In this document: positions 1 through 5,205 of the stretch, one piece after another
How positions within the stretch are numbered: position 1 is the first letter of the stretch
Layout of the letters: each line of letters begins with the position of its first letter
Source: an uncultured Pseudomonas sp.
GTDB taxonomy: Bacteria; Pseudomonadota; Gammaproteobacteria; Pseudomonadales; Pseudomonadaceae
Assembly (NCBI GenBank): GCA_937863915.1
Contig: CALMID010000031.1
Location: forward strand, 1-5,205
Length of the DNA stretch: 5,205 nucleotides
Reading direction: 5' to 3'
Notes under the pieces: model-generated
Seen by the model: only the letters and a program-made list of their open reading frames with translations
The model's database searches: none
Told to the model about the DNA's origin: nothing
Position numbers and translations under genes: made by a program

Positions 1-958
1 AGCGTTCGTCGCCCTGTACCGGGCTGCCATCGTCATTGAACAGGCGCAACGGCGCCCCAACGCCGAGGGCCTCGCCGATATTGCGCGCCATCGGCTGCAT
101 GGCCGAGCCGTTCCACTGCACCCAGTCGAACTTCCAGATATCCCAGACGTGCGGGTAGCTGACCGGCGCATTGCCTTCACGGTAGTTGGCCGGGTCGAGG
201 GCATCGCCATACACGGTATTGGCGATGCGGCCGAAGGCGTCGGTACGGCCGAAGCCTTCGGCGGTGGGGTAGAGGCCGCGGTGGGTATCGTTCCAGGAGG
301 TCGCCAGCATGCGCCCGAGCACGGCCTTGAATTCACCGCGCAACTGGTCCTTGCCCTTGGGATAGCGTTCGCCCAGCACGGTTTTGGCAAAGCGGTTGAA
401 CTTCACCGGGTTGAGATAGGTCTCGACCATGCTCGCGGCCAGCGCCTGGCCGAAGCTACCGCCACGCAGCGTTGGTACGGTGGAGGCCAGCGAGTGCAGG
501 GCCTGGCCACCGTCGATGCGCACCGCCTGTCCCTGGTAGCGCAGCTCGCCGGTGTGGCAGGCGGCGCAGGTGATGTCCAGGTACCAGGTGCCGGATTCGT
601 TGTCCTGATGACGGGCGAAGCCGACCGGCAGGTTGCCGGGGTTCTGCGCGGTTGGCTGCTGTTTGGGATCGACCAGCAGGCCGAAACGCGCCAGGTTGTC
701 CGGGGCGGCAAAACGGTCGCGGCTGAAGGGCTTTTCCAGGGCGCCGAACCAGTCGTAGCGCAGGCCTTTGACCTGGGTCCCCTGGGGCGTGTAGTAGTAG
801 GTCTGCCGGGCCTCTTCCGACCACTGCTCAAGGTAGTGCACCTGGCTTGGGGCCTGGTACTGCGGCAGGTCGGGATTGATCACGTAGTACAGCAGCAGTG
901 CACCGGCCAGCACGGCAAGCAGCACGGCCAGGTAGAGGGCGCGGCGCAGGATACGCAT
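1..958 (-). CDS. RoxA-like / di-heme peroxidase-family c-type cytochrome, partial (C-terminus outside window)
   Basis: This gene runs leftward off the window; 319 codons are visible and no stop is reached. The start ATG (956-958) has an AAGGAT ribosome binding site 7 nt upstream. Residues 1-6 are basic (MRILRR), followed by a hydrophobic stretch at about 8-27 without a clear signal peptidase site, so I expect an uncleaved anchor or a signal peptide with the rest in the periplasm. A heme c attachment motif CAACH lies at residues 131-135, followed by TGEL. Residues about 265-300 hold the block PVSYPHVWDIWKF and then VQWNGS and GEALGV. This block resembles the conserved segment of RoxA-like cytochromes (rubber oxygenase relatives) and MauG-type di-heme proteins. 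Family members normally carry a second CxxCH, which would lie in the missing part. The role is probably oxidative chemistry or electron transfer in the periplasm; the substrate cannot be told from sequence. The family call is fairly sure, the exact function is not. Confidence 0.85.
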   Translation of the reverse strand, partial: MRILRRALYLAVLLAVLAGALLLYYVINPDLPQYQAPSQVHYLEQWSEEARQTYYYTPQGTQVKGLRYDWFGALEKPFSRDRFAAPDNLARFGLLVDPKQQPTAQNPGNLPVGFARHQDNESGTWYLDITCAACHTGELRYQGQAVRIDGGQALHSLASTVPTLRGGSFGQALAASMVETYLNPVKFNRFAKTVLGERYPKGKDQLRGEFKAVLGRMLATSWNDTHRGLYPTAEGFGRTDAFGRIANTVYGDALDPANYREGNAPVSYPHVWDIWKFDWVQWNGSAMQPMARNIGEALGVGAPLRLFNDDGSPVQGDER

Positions 959-997
959 CGACAACATCCTTGTAGCGATTGAAAGTGACGGCTCTTA

Positions 998-1021
998 TGC
1001 CAAGCTCGGCGATACTTGGCA
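998..1021. repeat. Perfect 7-bp inverted repeat in the divergent intergenic region
   Basis: TGCCAAG (998-1004) and CTTGGCA (1015-1021) are perfect inverted arms around a 10-nt spacer. The repeat lies between the divergent cytochrome gene and the DUF3429 gene, about 40 bp from one start and 62 bp from the other. It could be a binding site for a dimeric regulator serving either promoter. I recognise no specific regulator consensus, and chance occurrence is possible. No convincing -35/-10 pair was found next to it. Confidence 0.4.
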
Positions 1022-1035
1022 ATCTTTCTGAGGTT

Positions 1036-1049
1036 GGGCCTTCTGGCCC
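1036..1049 (+). repeat. Short hairpin in the leader of the DUF3429 gene
   Basis: GGGCC (1036-1040) and GGCCC (1045-1049) can pair around a 4-nt TTCT loop. The element lies 33 bp upstream of the DUF3429 start. It is short, not followed by a T run, and may have no function. Confidence 0.25.
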
Positions 1050-1082
1050 GGCCCGTCGTTTCCCTGAGTTCATGGAGTCCTC

Positions 1083-1541
1083 ATGCATCCTTTTACCTCG
1101 ACTACTCCTCCGCGCCTGGCTGTATTGCTGGGGTATGCGGGCCTGCTGCCCTTTATCGGCGGCGCGCTGGGCGCCTGGCTGACCCCGCCCGGCTGGCGGC
1201 CCTGGGTGCTGTACGCATCGCTGGATTACGCGGCGGTGATCCTGGCCTTCATGGGGGCCATTCACTGGGGCTTGGCGATGCGCGAGGAGCGCAATGCCAC
1301 GGCGGCGCAGCAGCAATTGGCACTGTCGGTGGTCCCGGCGCTGTTCGGTTGGGTGGCGGTGGCCAGCGGATTGCCGGCATTGCTGGCGGTTCCGCTGCTG
1401 ATGCTGGCCTTCGGTCTGCTGTACCTCGCCGACCTGCGGGCGGTGCAGCTGGGGCTGGCACCGGCCTGGTATCCGACGCTGCGCAAGCCGCTGACGCTGA
1501 TTGTCCTGTTCTGCCTGGCGGTGACCTGGTCAGCGCTCTGA
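1083..1541 (+). CDS. DUF3429 family integral membrane protein
   Basis: This 152-aa protein has about five predicted membrane segments (roughly residues 11-31, 41-63, 79-96, 97-116 and 136-150) and almost no soluble part, so it sits in the inner membrane. The signature of the DUF3429 family (related to eukaryotic TMEM69) is visible. The second segment reads YAAVILAFMGAIHWG (about 49-63), and the C-terminal part has DLRAVQLG, then WYPTLRKPLT before the last helix. Length matches the family. The biochemical function is unknown in bacteria. The start ATG at 1083 is preceded by GGAG with a 5-nt gap; longer or alternative frames over this region do not give a membrane protein. It stands alone on the plus strand. 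Its stop codon lies inside the end of the convergent kinase gene, a 12-bp tail-to-tail overlap, and no terminator hairpin is visible after it. Confidence 0.85.
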   Translation: MHPFTSTTPPRLAVLLGYAGLLPFIGGALGAWLTPPGWRPWVLYASLDYAAVILAFMGAIHWGLAMREERNATAAQQQLALSVVPALFGWVAVASGLPALLAVPLLMLAFGLLYLADLRAVQLGLAPAWYPTLRKPLTLIVLFCLAVTWSAL

Positions 1542-2066
1542 GGGGAGTTTGAGCCAGCGCTCCACCTGTGCCAGGGCCTGTGCTTCGCGCTGTTGCCAGT
1601 CGCCGCCAATGGCCAGGTAGCGCTGGCCATGGCGCTCCAGCCAGTCCTGACAGTCCTGATGAAAGCTCAGCCGCTCCTGCAACTGCGGCTGGCAGCGCTG
1701 GCCATCGGCCTGCCAGGGGACTCCGCGGGGATCGAGCAACAGATGCAGGTCGTAATGACGCTGGTGCAGGGCAGGCTCCAGCCAGTCCGGTGCGTTGTTG
1801 AACAGCAGCCGGCTCCAGAGCAGATTGCTTAGCAGGTGGGTGTCGAGAATCAGCAGGTGAGGGGCGGCGGCACGCGCTGCATCCTCGGCGGCCAATTGCT
1901 GTCGGGCGATGATGTCGACATCGCCATAGTGGGTATCGCGTCCGCTCTGTTCGATATACAGGCGTACCTGCTCGGCGACACAGAGGCCGCCAAAGGTCTG
2001 TTGCAGGCGCAGGGCCAGCGTGCTTTTGCCGCTCGACTCCGGGCCGGTAAGAACCAGAACCTTCAT
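1530..2066 (-). CDS. NadR-like ATPase, probable ribosylnicotinamide kinase
   Basis: The protein has 178 aa and one P-loop kinase domain. The Walker A motif GPESSGKST is at residues 8-16. The segment around EQVRLYIEQ (32-40) corresponds to the substrate-side region after strand 2, HLLILDTHLLS (70-80) to the central strand, and YDLHLLLDPRGVPWQADGQR (105-124) to the NadR pattern YDL-LLLDP followed by W-x-x-DG-R. This matches the C-terminal kinase half of NadR; the N-terminal HTH and NMN adenylyltransferase parts are absent. The expected reaction is ATP-dependent phosphorylation of nicotinamide riboside to NMN in the cytoplasm. The ATG overlaps the pnuC stop as ATGA, with only a weak ribosome binding site, so translation is probably coupled to pnuC. 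The same frame is open further upstream, but that part is out-of-frame pnuC sequence, and the conserved domain starts here. Activity on thiamine or another nucleoside cannot be excluded. Confidence 0.85.
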   Translation of the reverse strand: MKVLVLTGPESSGKSTLALRLQQTFGGLCVAEQVRLYIEQSGRDTHYGDVDIIARQQLAAEDAARAAAPHLLILDTHLLSNLLWSRLLFNNAPDWLEPALHQRHYDLHLLLDPRGVPWQADGQRCQPQLQERLSFHQDCQDWLERHGQRYLAIGGDWQQREAQALAQVERWLKLPSER

Positions 2067-2632
2067 GCTTTGGCCGGACTCAGCTGCAGCTCGCGGCGCC
2101 AGCTGAGCCAGCCGTGGACAGCCAGCAGGGTGAACAGGGCATACAGGCCGGCGGTGAGGTACAGGGCGCTGCTGATGAACAGGGCAACGTAGAGCACGTC
2201 GACGGCAATCCACAGCGGCCAGCATTCCACTCGCTTCTGCGCCATCCACAATTGCGCCAGCAGGCTGAAGGCGGTGAGTCCGGCATCCTGCCAGGGCGCT
2301 GCGGCGTCGGTGCCGTGCTGCAGCGCATAGCCGAGGAACAGACCGACGAGTGTCGCCAGCAGCAGGCCAGCCAGACGCTGCGGCCAGCTCAGCGCGCCGA
2401 GAGCCTGCCCAGGCTGATCGCCGCCCCGCGTCCATAGCCACCAGCCATACAGCTGCGAGCCGGCAAAGACGAACTGCAACGCGACATTGGCGTACAGCTT
2501 CACCTCCAAGAAGATCCAGGCATACATCAGTACCATGACCAGACCGATCGGCCAGCACCAGGGGTTCTGGCGGATGGTGAGGATGACGGCGATAGCGCCC
2601 AGCGCGGAGGCAAGCAGTTCAAGTGGCGACAC
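2063..2632 (-). CDS. pnuC: PnuC family nicotinamide riboside transporter
   Basis: This 189-aa membrane protein has about seven hydrophobic segments. PnuC features include RQNPWCWPIG (21-30) entering a long helix, LYANVALQFVFAGSQLYGWW across 46-65, and the C-terminal half with DAGLTAFSLLAQ (116-127). A WPLW motif at 138-141 matches the WxxW associated with riboside recognition in characterised PnuC proteins. Family knowledge indicates facilitated uptake of nicotinamide riboside, pulled inward by phosphorylation. The overlapping kinase gene supplies that step, which supports nicotinamide riboside over thiamine (PnuT) as substrate. The start is GTG (2632), with GAGG 7 nt upstream; the next in-frame Met, at residue 33, would delete the conserved NPWCWP region. 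The ribosome binding site lies in a GC-rich hairpin. The upstream desaturase-family gene ends 38 bp away on the same strand. Confidence 0.9.
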   Translation of the reverse strand: MSPLELLASALGAIAVILTIRQNPWCWPIGLVMVLMYAWIFLEVKLYANVALQFVFAGSQLYGWWLWTRGGDQPGQALGALSWPQRLAGLLLATLVGLFLGYALQHGTDAAAPWQDAGLTAFSLLAQLWMAQKRVECWPLWIAVDVLYVALFISSALYLTAGLYALFTLLAVHGWLSWRRELQLSPAKA

Positions 2633-2634
2633 GG

Positions 2635-2659
2635 TGGGCCCTCGGTGAGTGAGGGCCCA
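2635..2659 (-). promoter_or_regulatory. GC-rich hairpin enclosing the pnuC ribosome binding site
   Basis: TGGGCCCTC (2635-2643) and GAGGGCCCA (2651-2659) form a perfect 9-bp inverted repeat with a 7-nt loop. In the leftward transcript the 3' arm contains the GAGG ribosome binding site of pnuC, so the folded form would block initiation at the GTG 2 nt past the hairpin. The element also lies 11 bp after the stop of the desaturase gene. It is not a standard intrinsic terminator, because no U run follows in the leftward direction (CCGTGTCG follows) and none in the rightward one (TTGTACGG). The repeat is seen directly; the regulatory role is inference. Confidence 0.6.
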
Positions 2660-2670
2660 TTGTACGGCGA

Positions 2671-3207
2671 TCAGGCGGCCACTGCCCGTGCCTCACGTTT
2701 GCGCTGGTCCTGCTGCTCGCGGTCGGTGCCGGTGTAGTACTCGCGGGTGCCAAATACCCAGTCGAACCAGGGTTTGGTCACGCACCAGTTGCTGTGCGGG
2801 TTGGGGCCCATGTGGTGGTCATAGTGCCAGGGCATGTGCTTCCGGGCCCACTCGGGGTGGTCGTGGCAGTACTTGTGGCGCAGGTAGTAGTTGAGCGCGC
2901 AGTACCAGAGGGTGGCGGTCAGCCAAGGCGCGACGATCAACAGCGGGCTGACCAGCAGGCCGGCCGCGATCAGGGCCCAGGCCTCCTTGCCCTGGGCGTG
3001 CCAGCCCAGCGGGAAACGTTGGTAGCAGGGATCGTAGAAGGCGTGCTGGCGGCTGTTGCGGTGGTGCTCGTGGAAGTGAAAGCTCCAGAAAGTACCGCGG
3101 CTACGGCCGAGGCCATGCAGGACGAAACGGTGGAACCACCATTCGGTGAAGTTGCCGAGCAGCAGACCGGCGGGAATGCTCAGCAGGGCTTCGAAATACC
3201 AGGGCAT
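2671..3207 (-). CDS. Sterol desaturase / fatty acid hydroxylase family protein (short form)
   Basis: The protein has 178 aa and the histidine clusters of membrane di-iron hydroxylases. These are H26-x4-H31 (HRFVLH), H44/H46/H48-H49 (HFHEHH), H111/H115/H117 and H128-YD-H131-H132 (HYDHH), followed by H138 in GPNPHSNW. Hydrophobic segments at about 5-22 and 78-109 would place it in the membrane with the histidines facing the cytoplasm. Such enzymes use two irons, O2 and electrons to hydroxylate or desaturate lipids or similar compounds; the actual substrate is not evident, and a carotenoid hydroxylase-like role is an alternative. It is at the short end for the superfamily but looks complete. The C-terminal tail (161-178) is highly charged. 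The ATG at 3207 has a strong AGGAGA ribosome binding site with 8-nt spacing. It is probably the first gene of the cluster with pnuC and the kinase. Confidence 0.85.
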   Translation of the reverse strand: MPWYFEALLSIPAGLLLGNFTEWWFHRFVLHGLGRSRGTFWSFHFHEHHRNSRQHAFYDPCYQRFPLGWHAQGKEAWALIAAGLLVSPLLIVAPWLTATLWYCALNYYLRHKYCHDHPEWARKHMPWHYDHHMGPNPHSNWCVTKPWFDWVFGTREYYTGTDREQQDQRKREARAVAA

Positions 3208-3219
3208 CTTGTTGTTCTC

Positions 3220-3253
3220 CTAGCCAGGGTGAGGGAGGCTCACTCTAGCCAGG
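3220..3253. repeat. Direct repeat pair CTAGCCAGG flanking a small dyad
   Basis: CTAGCCAGG occurs at 3220-3228 and again at 3245-3253, 25 bp start to start. Between them GTGAG (3229-3233) and CTCAC (3239-3243) form a 5-bp inverted repeat with a 5-nt centre. The group lies just upstream of the desaturase start and overlaps its ribosome binding site at 3220-3221. It could be an operator for the desaturase-pnuC-kinase cluster, but the repeats are short and I recognise no consensus. Confidence 0.35.
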
Positions 3254-3334
3254 TGCGCGTTCGCCAGTCTTGACCGTACTGACCGCGCGGCGAGGGCAGG
3301 TTGGGCAAAGCCGGCGGGTAAAGCAGGTATCAGA
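3254..3334. other. Intergenic remainder between the 204-aa gene and the desaturase gene
   Basis: No gene, clear intrinsic terminator or strong sigma-70 promoter is evident here. The only pattern I see is TGACCG repeated at 3271-3276 and 3280-3285. The promoter for the desaturase cluster should lie in the 3208-3334 region, but I cannot place it. Confidence 0.4.
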
Positions 3335-3949
3335 TCAGCAGGTCAGCTTGTCGGCATCGCGATACAGTGCCATCAGTTTCTTGGTGATGGTGTGCTGGAT
3401 GTCCGAACGCTCGAAGCTGGACAGCCGCAGCAGCTTGTCGACCTGCAGGCGGTGCAGGTGCAGATAGGGCATCTGCTGATCGAACTCGCGCAGGTCGCCC
3501 TTCATCAGAATGGGCAGGAATTCGTCACCGATCTTGCGCTGACTGCTGATGATCTGCGCCAGAGCCGGTTTGAACGGCATGGTCTTGGGTGCCGGGCCGC
3601 CTTCCTTCATCAGGGTGGTCAGCAGCAGGCCGGGCTTGCCGTTGACCATGCCTGGTATCACGCACAGGCCGGTCTTGCGAACGGCCACCTGCTCGATACC
3701 GTGCAGGGTGTCGTGGAAGGCGTAGGGGTTGGGCAGCACCACCATCTTGCGCCCGAGTTCCGAGGGGAAGTGCAGGTTGTAGTTGGTGTACAGCTGGGCC
3801 ACGGAGTCGGAGTACACGCACAGGCGGTTTTCGAACAGGCGGATGAAGCGCTCGGCCAGCTCGCGCCGGGCCATGTTGTCCAGGTCCCAGATCAGGTCAC
3901 TGTTCTGCGGCTTGGAAAAGTCGACTTCCTGATGCTCCATGCTGCTCAT
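3335..3949 (-). CDS. Conserved-looking hypothetical protein, co-directional with the chemoreceptor
   Basis: I do not recognise this 204-aa protein. It has no signal peptide or membrane segment and looks soluble and cytoplasmic. Visible features are an acidic N-terminus (MSSMEHQEVDF), an amphipathic helix-like stretch around residues 25-42 (DNMARRELAERFIRLFEN), a central part with KMVVLPNPYAFHD and GLCVIPGMVNGKPGLLL, and a helical basic C-terminus ending ADKLTC. Balanced composition and normal codon use for the window support a real gene. The ATG at 3949 is chosen because GAGG lies 5 nt before it and overlaps the stop of the chemoreceptor gene; the second Met (residue 4) has no such site. With only 7 bp between the genes it is very probably co-transcribed and translationally coupled with the chemoreceptor. 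This suggests, but does not show, a role in the same sensory pathway. Confidence 0.8.
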   Translation of the reverse strand: MSSMEHQEVDFSKPQNSDLIWDLDNMARRELAERFIRLFENRLCVYSDSVAQLYTNYNLHFPSELGRKMVVLPNPYAFHDTLHGIEQVAVRKTGLCVIPGMVNGKPGLLLTTLMKEGGPAPKTMPFKPALAQIISSQRKIGDEFLPILMKGDLREFDQQMPYLHLHRLQVDKLLRLSSFERSDIQHTITKKLMALYRDADKLTC

Positions 3950-3956
3950 GCGGTCC

Positions 3957-5205
3957 TCACGTGCGGAATTGCCTCAGCAGATGGTTCATCTGCTCGGCCA
4001 GTTTACCCAATTGCAGGCTGGACTGGCTGGTCTGTTCCGCCGCCATGGCCGCTTCCTGGGCCAGGCTGGCGGCCTGAGTGACATTCTGGTTGATGTCGTC
4101 AACCACGTGGGACTGTTGCAGGGTGGCGCTGGCAATCGACGAGTTGAGGGCGTTGAGGTTGCCCAGTGTGCCGGTGATCTGCTCCAGGTTACTGCTGGCC
4201 AGGCGGGCCTGCTCGATGGTCAGCTGCGCGGCGTGGCTGCTGTCATCGATCACCCGTACGGCGGCCTCGGAGTTGCTCTGCAGGCGCTCGATCATGCCCT
4301 GGATTTCCTGAGTCGATTGCTGGGTGCGCTGAGCCAGCAGGCGGACTTCGTCAGCCACCACGGCAAAGCCGCGGCCCTGTTCGCCGGCGCGGGCGGCCTC
4401 GATGGCGGCGTTGAGGGCGAGCAGGTTGGTCTGTTCGGCAATCGAGCGGATGACCTCCAGCACGCTGCCGATTTGCGTGCTTTCGCTGGCCAGCGAGCGG
4501 ATCACGGTGACCGCGTTGTCGATGGTGGCCGACAGCTGCTCGATCTGGCTCATGCTGCTGAGAATGCAGCTGTTGCCTTCATGGGCCTGCTGCTCGGCGT
4601 TGCGCACCTCGGTGGAAGCCTGTTCGGCATTGCGGGCCACGTCCTGCACGGCATAGGTCACCTGATTGACCGCGGTGGCCACCAGGTCCATCTGCTGAGC
4701 CTGGGACTGGCTCTGCTGCTGGCCACGCTGGGAAATCTGGTCGAGTTCGTCCGAAGATTGATCGAGGGTGCCTGCCGCCTCGCTGAGCCGGCTGATCAGC
4801 TGGCGCAGCTTGTCTTCGAACTGATTGAAGCTGTTGGCCAGCTGGGTCAGCTCATCATGCCCATGGGCATCGAGATGCTGGGTCAGGTCGCCTTCGCCGC
4901 TGGCGATGTTGTCCAGCGCTTGCACCACCTGTTCCATCGGCTGGGTGACGCTGCGGCTGATCAGCAGTACCAGCATGGCGAGCAGGCCGCAGATGAGCAG
5001 GGCAATGCTGCCGGTCTTGACCATCAGTTGGCGAAATTCGCTTTCGATATCGTCGATGTAGACGCCGGTGCCGATGATCCAGCCCCAGGGCTGGAATAGC
5101 TGCACGTAGGAAGTTTTCGGCACCGGATCGGCGGAACCCGGCTTCGGCCAGCGATAGTCGACCAGCCCGGCACCGCGGGTTTTGGCCACGGTGCCCATCT
5201 CGTTG
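3957..5205 (-). CDS. Methyl-accepting chemotaxis protein, partial (N-terminus outside window)
   Basis: The last 415 codons of a chemoreceptor are visible, entering from the right edge; the ATG at 5198 is internal, since the frame stays open to the edge. Numbering from that Met, residues 9-50 ([14 protein letters not shown], then [15 protein letters not shown]) are the end of a periplasmic sCache_2-type sensor. A membrane helix spans about 63-81, a HAMP domain about 82-135 ([20 protein letters not shown]), and the long coiled-coil signalling domain the rest. The highly conserved hairpin tip is at about 250-292 ([38 protein letters not shown]). It should form receptor arrays with CheA and CheW and respond to a small ligand, for example a short carboxylate as for some sCache receptors. 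The ligand is not determinable here because the pocket is largely outside. The C-terminus (LRQFRT) lacks a CheR/CheB-tethering pentapeptide. The TGA stop overlaps the ribosome binding site of the next gene. Confidence 0.95.
   Translation of the reverse strand, partial: NEMGTVAKTRGAGLVDYRWPKPGSADPVPKTSYVQLFQPWGWIIGTGVYIDDIESEFRQLMVKTGSIALLICGLLAMLVLLISRSVTQPMEQVVQALDNIASGEGDLTQHLDAHGHDELTQLANSFNQFEDKLRQLISRLSEAAGTLDQSSDELDQISQRGQQQSQSQAQQMDLVATAVNQVTYAVQDVARNAEQASTEVRNAEQQAHEGNSCILSSMSQIEQLSATIDNAVTVIRSLASESTQIGSVLEVIRSIAEQTNLLALNAAIEAARAGEQGRGFAVVADEVRLLAQRTQQSTQEIQGMIERLQSNSEAAVRVIDDSSHAAQLTIEQARLASSNLEQITGTLGNLNALNSSIASATLQQSHVVDDINQNVTQAASLAQEAAMAAEQTSQSSLQLGKLAEQMNHLLRQFRT

Noticed and set aside
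149..982. Long plus-strand open frame (277 codons) opposite the cytochrome gene
   Set aside because: It is the antisense of a clear heme protein; the translation is Gly/Ala/Val-rich with no recognisable domain, as expected for a shadow frame in GC-rich DNA.
1016..1552. Alternative plus-strand frame of 178 codons over the DUF3429 gene
   Set aside because: The overlapping frame from 1083 gives a proper membrane protein with family motifs; this one is Gly/Ala-rich past residue 60 and lacks motifs.
2067..2558. N-terminal extension of the kinase frame upstream of 2066
   Set aside because: The extension is out-of-frame pnuC sequence with no domain; the kinase P-loop begins right after the ATG at 2066, and the ATGA overlap with pnuC is a typical operon junction.
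2635..2659. Hairpin considered as a rho-independent terminator of the desaturase gene
   Set aside because: The stem is strong but no U tract follows in either direction; sequestration of the pnuC ribosome binding site fits better.
2619..2660. Possible 13-codon leader peptide (ATG at 2660) overlapping the pnuC start
   Set aside because: No ribosome binding site precedes the ATG and the peptide has no regulatory codon run, so it is most likely chance.
3392..4081. Plus-strand open frame of 229 codons opposite the 204-aa gene
   Set aside because: The minus-strand frame has a good ribosome binding site, operon spacing and balanced composition, while this one is Val/Gln/His-rich antisense sequence.
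3939..5099. Plus-strand open frame of 386 codons opposite the chemoreceptor
   Set aside because: The minus-strand frame holds unmistakable HAMP and chemoreceptor signalling motifs; the plus-strand product is low-complexity and unsupported.

Overview
The window looks like chromosomal DNA of a GC-rich gammaproteobacterium, most likely Pseudomonas or a close relative. This rests on the protein families and style: a Pseudomonas-type chemoreceptor, a DUF3429 membrane protein, a PnuC plus NadR-like kinase pair, dense coding with short gaps, and strong G/C third-position preference. The species assignment is inference, because no rRNA or other marker gene is present. I see no insertion sequence, phage gene, tRNA, rRNA or CRISPR array.

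Layout from left to right. A c-type cytochrome of the RoxA-like / di-heme peroxidase superfamily reads leftward out of the window (1-958, C-terminus missing). A 124-bp divergent intergenic region with an inverted repeat separates it from a small rightward DUF3429 membrane protein (1083-1541). That gene converges on, and overlaps by 12 bp, a leftward cluster: a NadR-like ribosylnicotinamide kinase (1530-2066), the PnuC-type nicotinamide riboside transporter (2063-2632, GTG start) and a short histidine-rich sterol desaturase / fatty acid hydroxylase family protein (2671-3207). A 127-bp gap with short repeats follows. Next is a second leftward pair: an uncharacterised 204-aa protein (3335-3949) sitting 7 bp behind a methyl-accepting chemotaxis protein (3957-5205, N-terminus missing).

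Functionally, PnuC and the kinase form a coherent nicotinamide riboside salvage module: the transporter brings the riboside in and the kinase phosphorylates it to NMN, which traps it inside the cell. Their ATGA start/stop overlap suggests translational coupling. The desaturase-family gene is 38 bp upstream of pnuC and may share its transcript. The pnuC ribosome binding site lies in one arm of a perfect 9-bp GC-rich hairpin, so its translation may be controlled or coupled to the gene upstream. The chemoreceptor and the 204-aa protein are very probably co-transcribed, which makes the latter a candidate accessory factor of unknown role.

Most of the window is ordinary housekeeping or accessory metabolism. 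The items most worth a second look are the RoxA-like cytochrome, the pnuC leader hairpin and the chemoreceptor-linked unknown protein.
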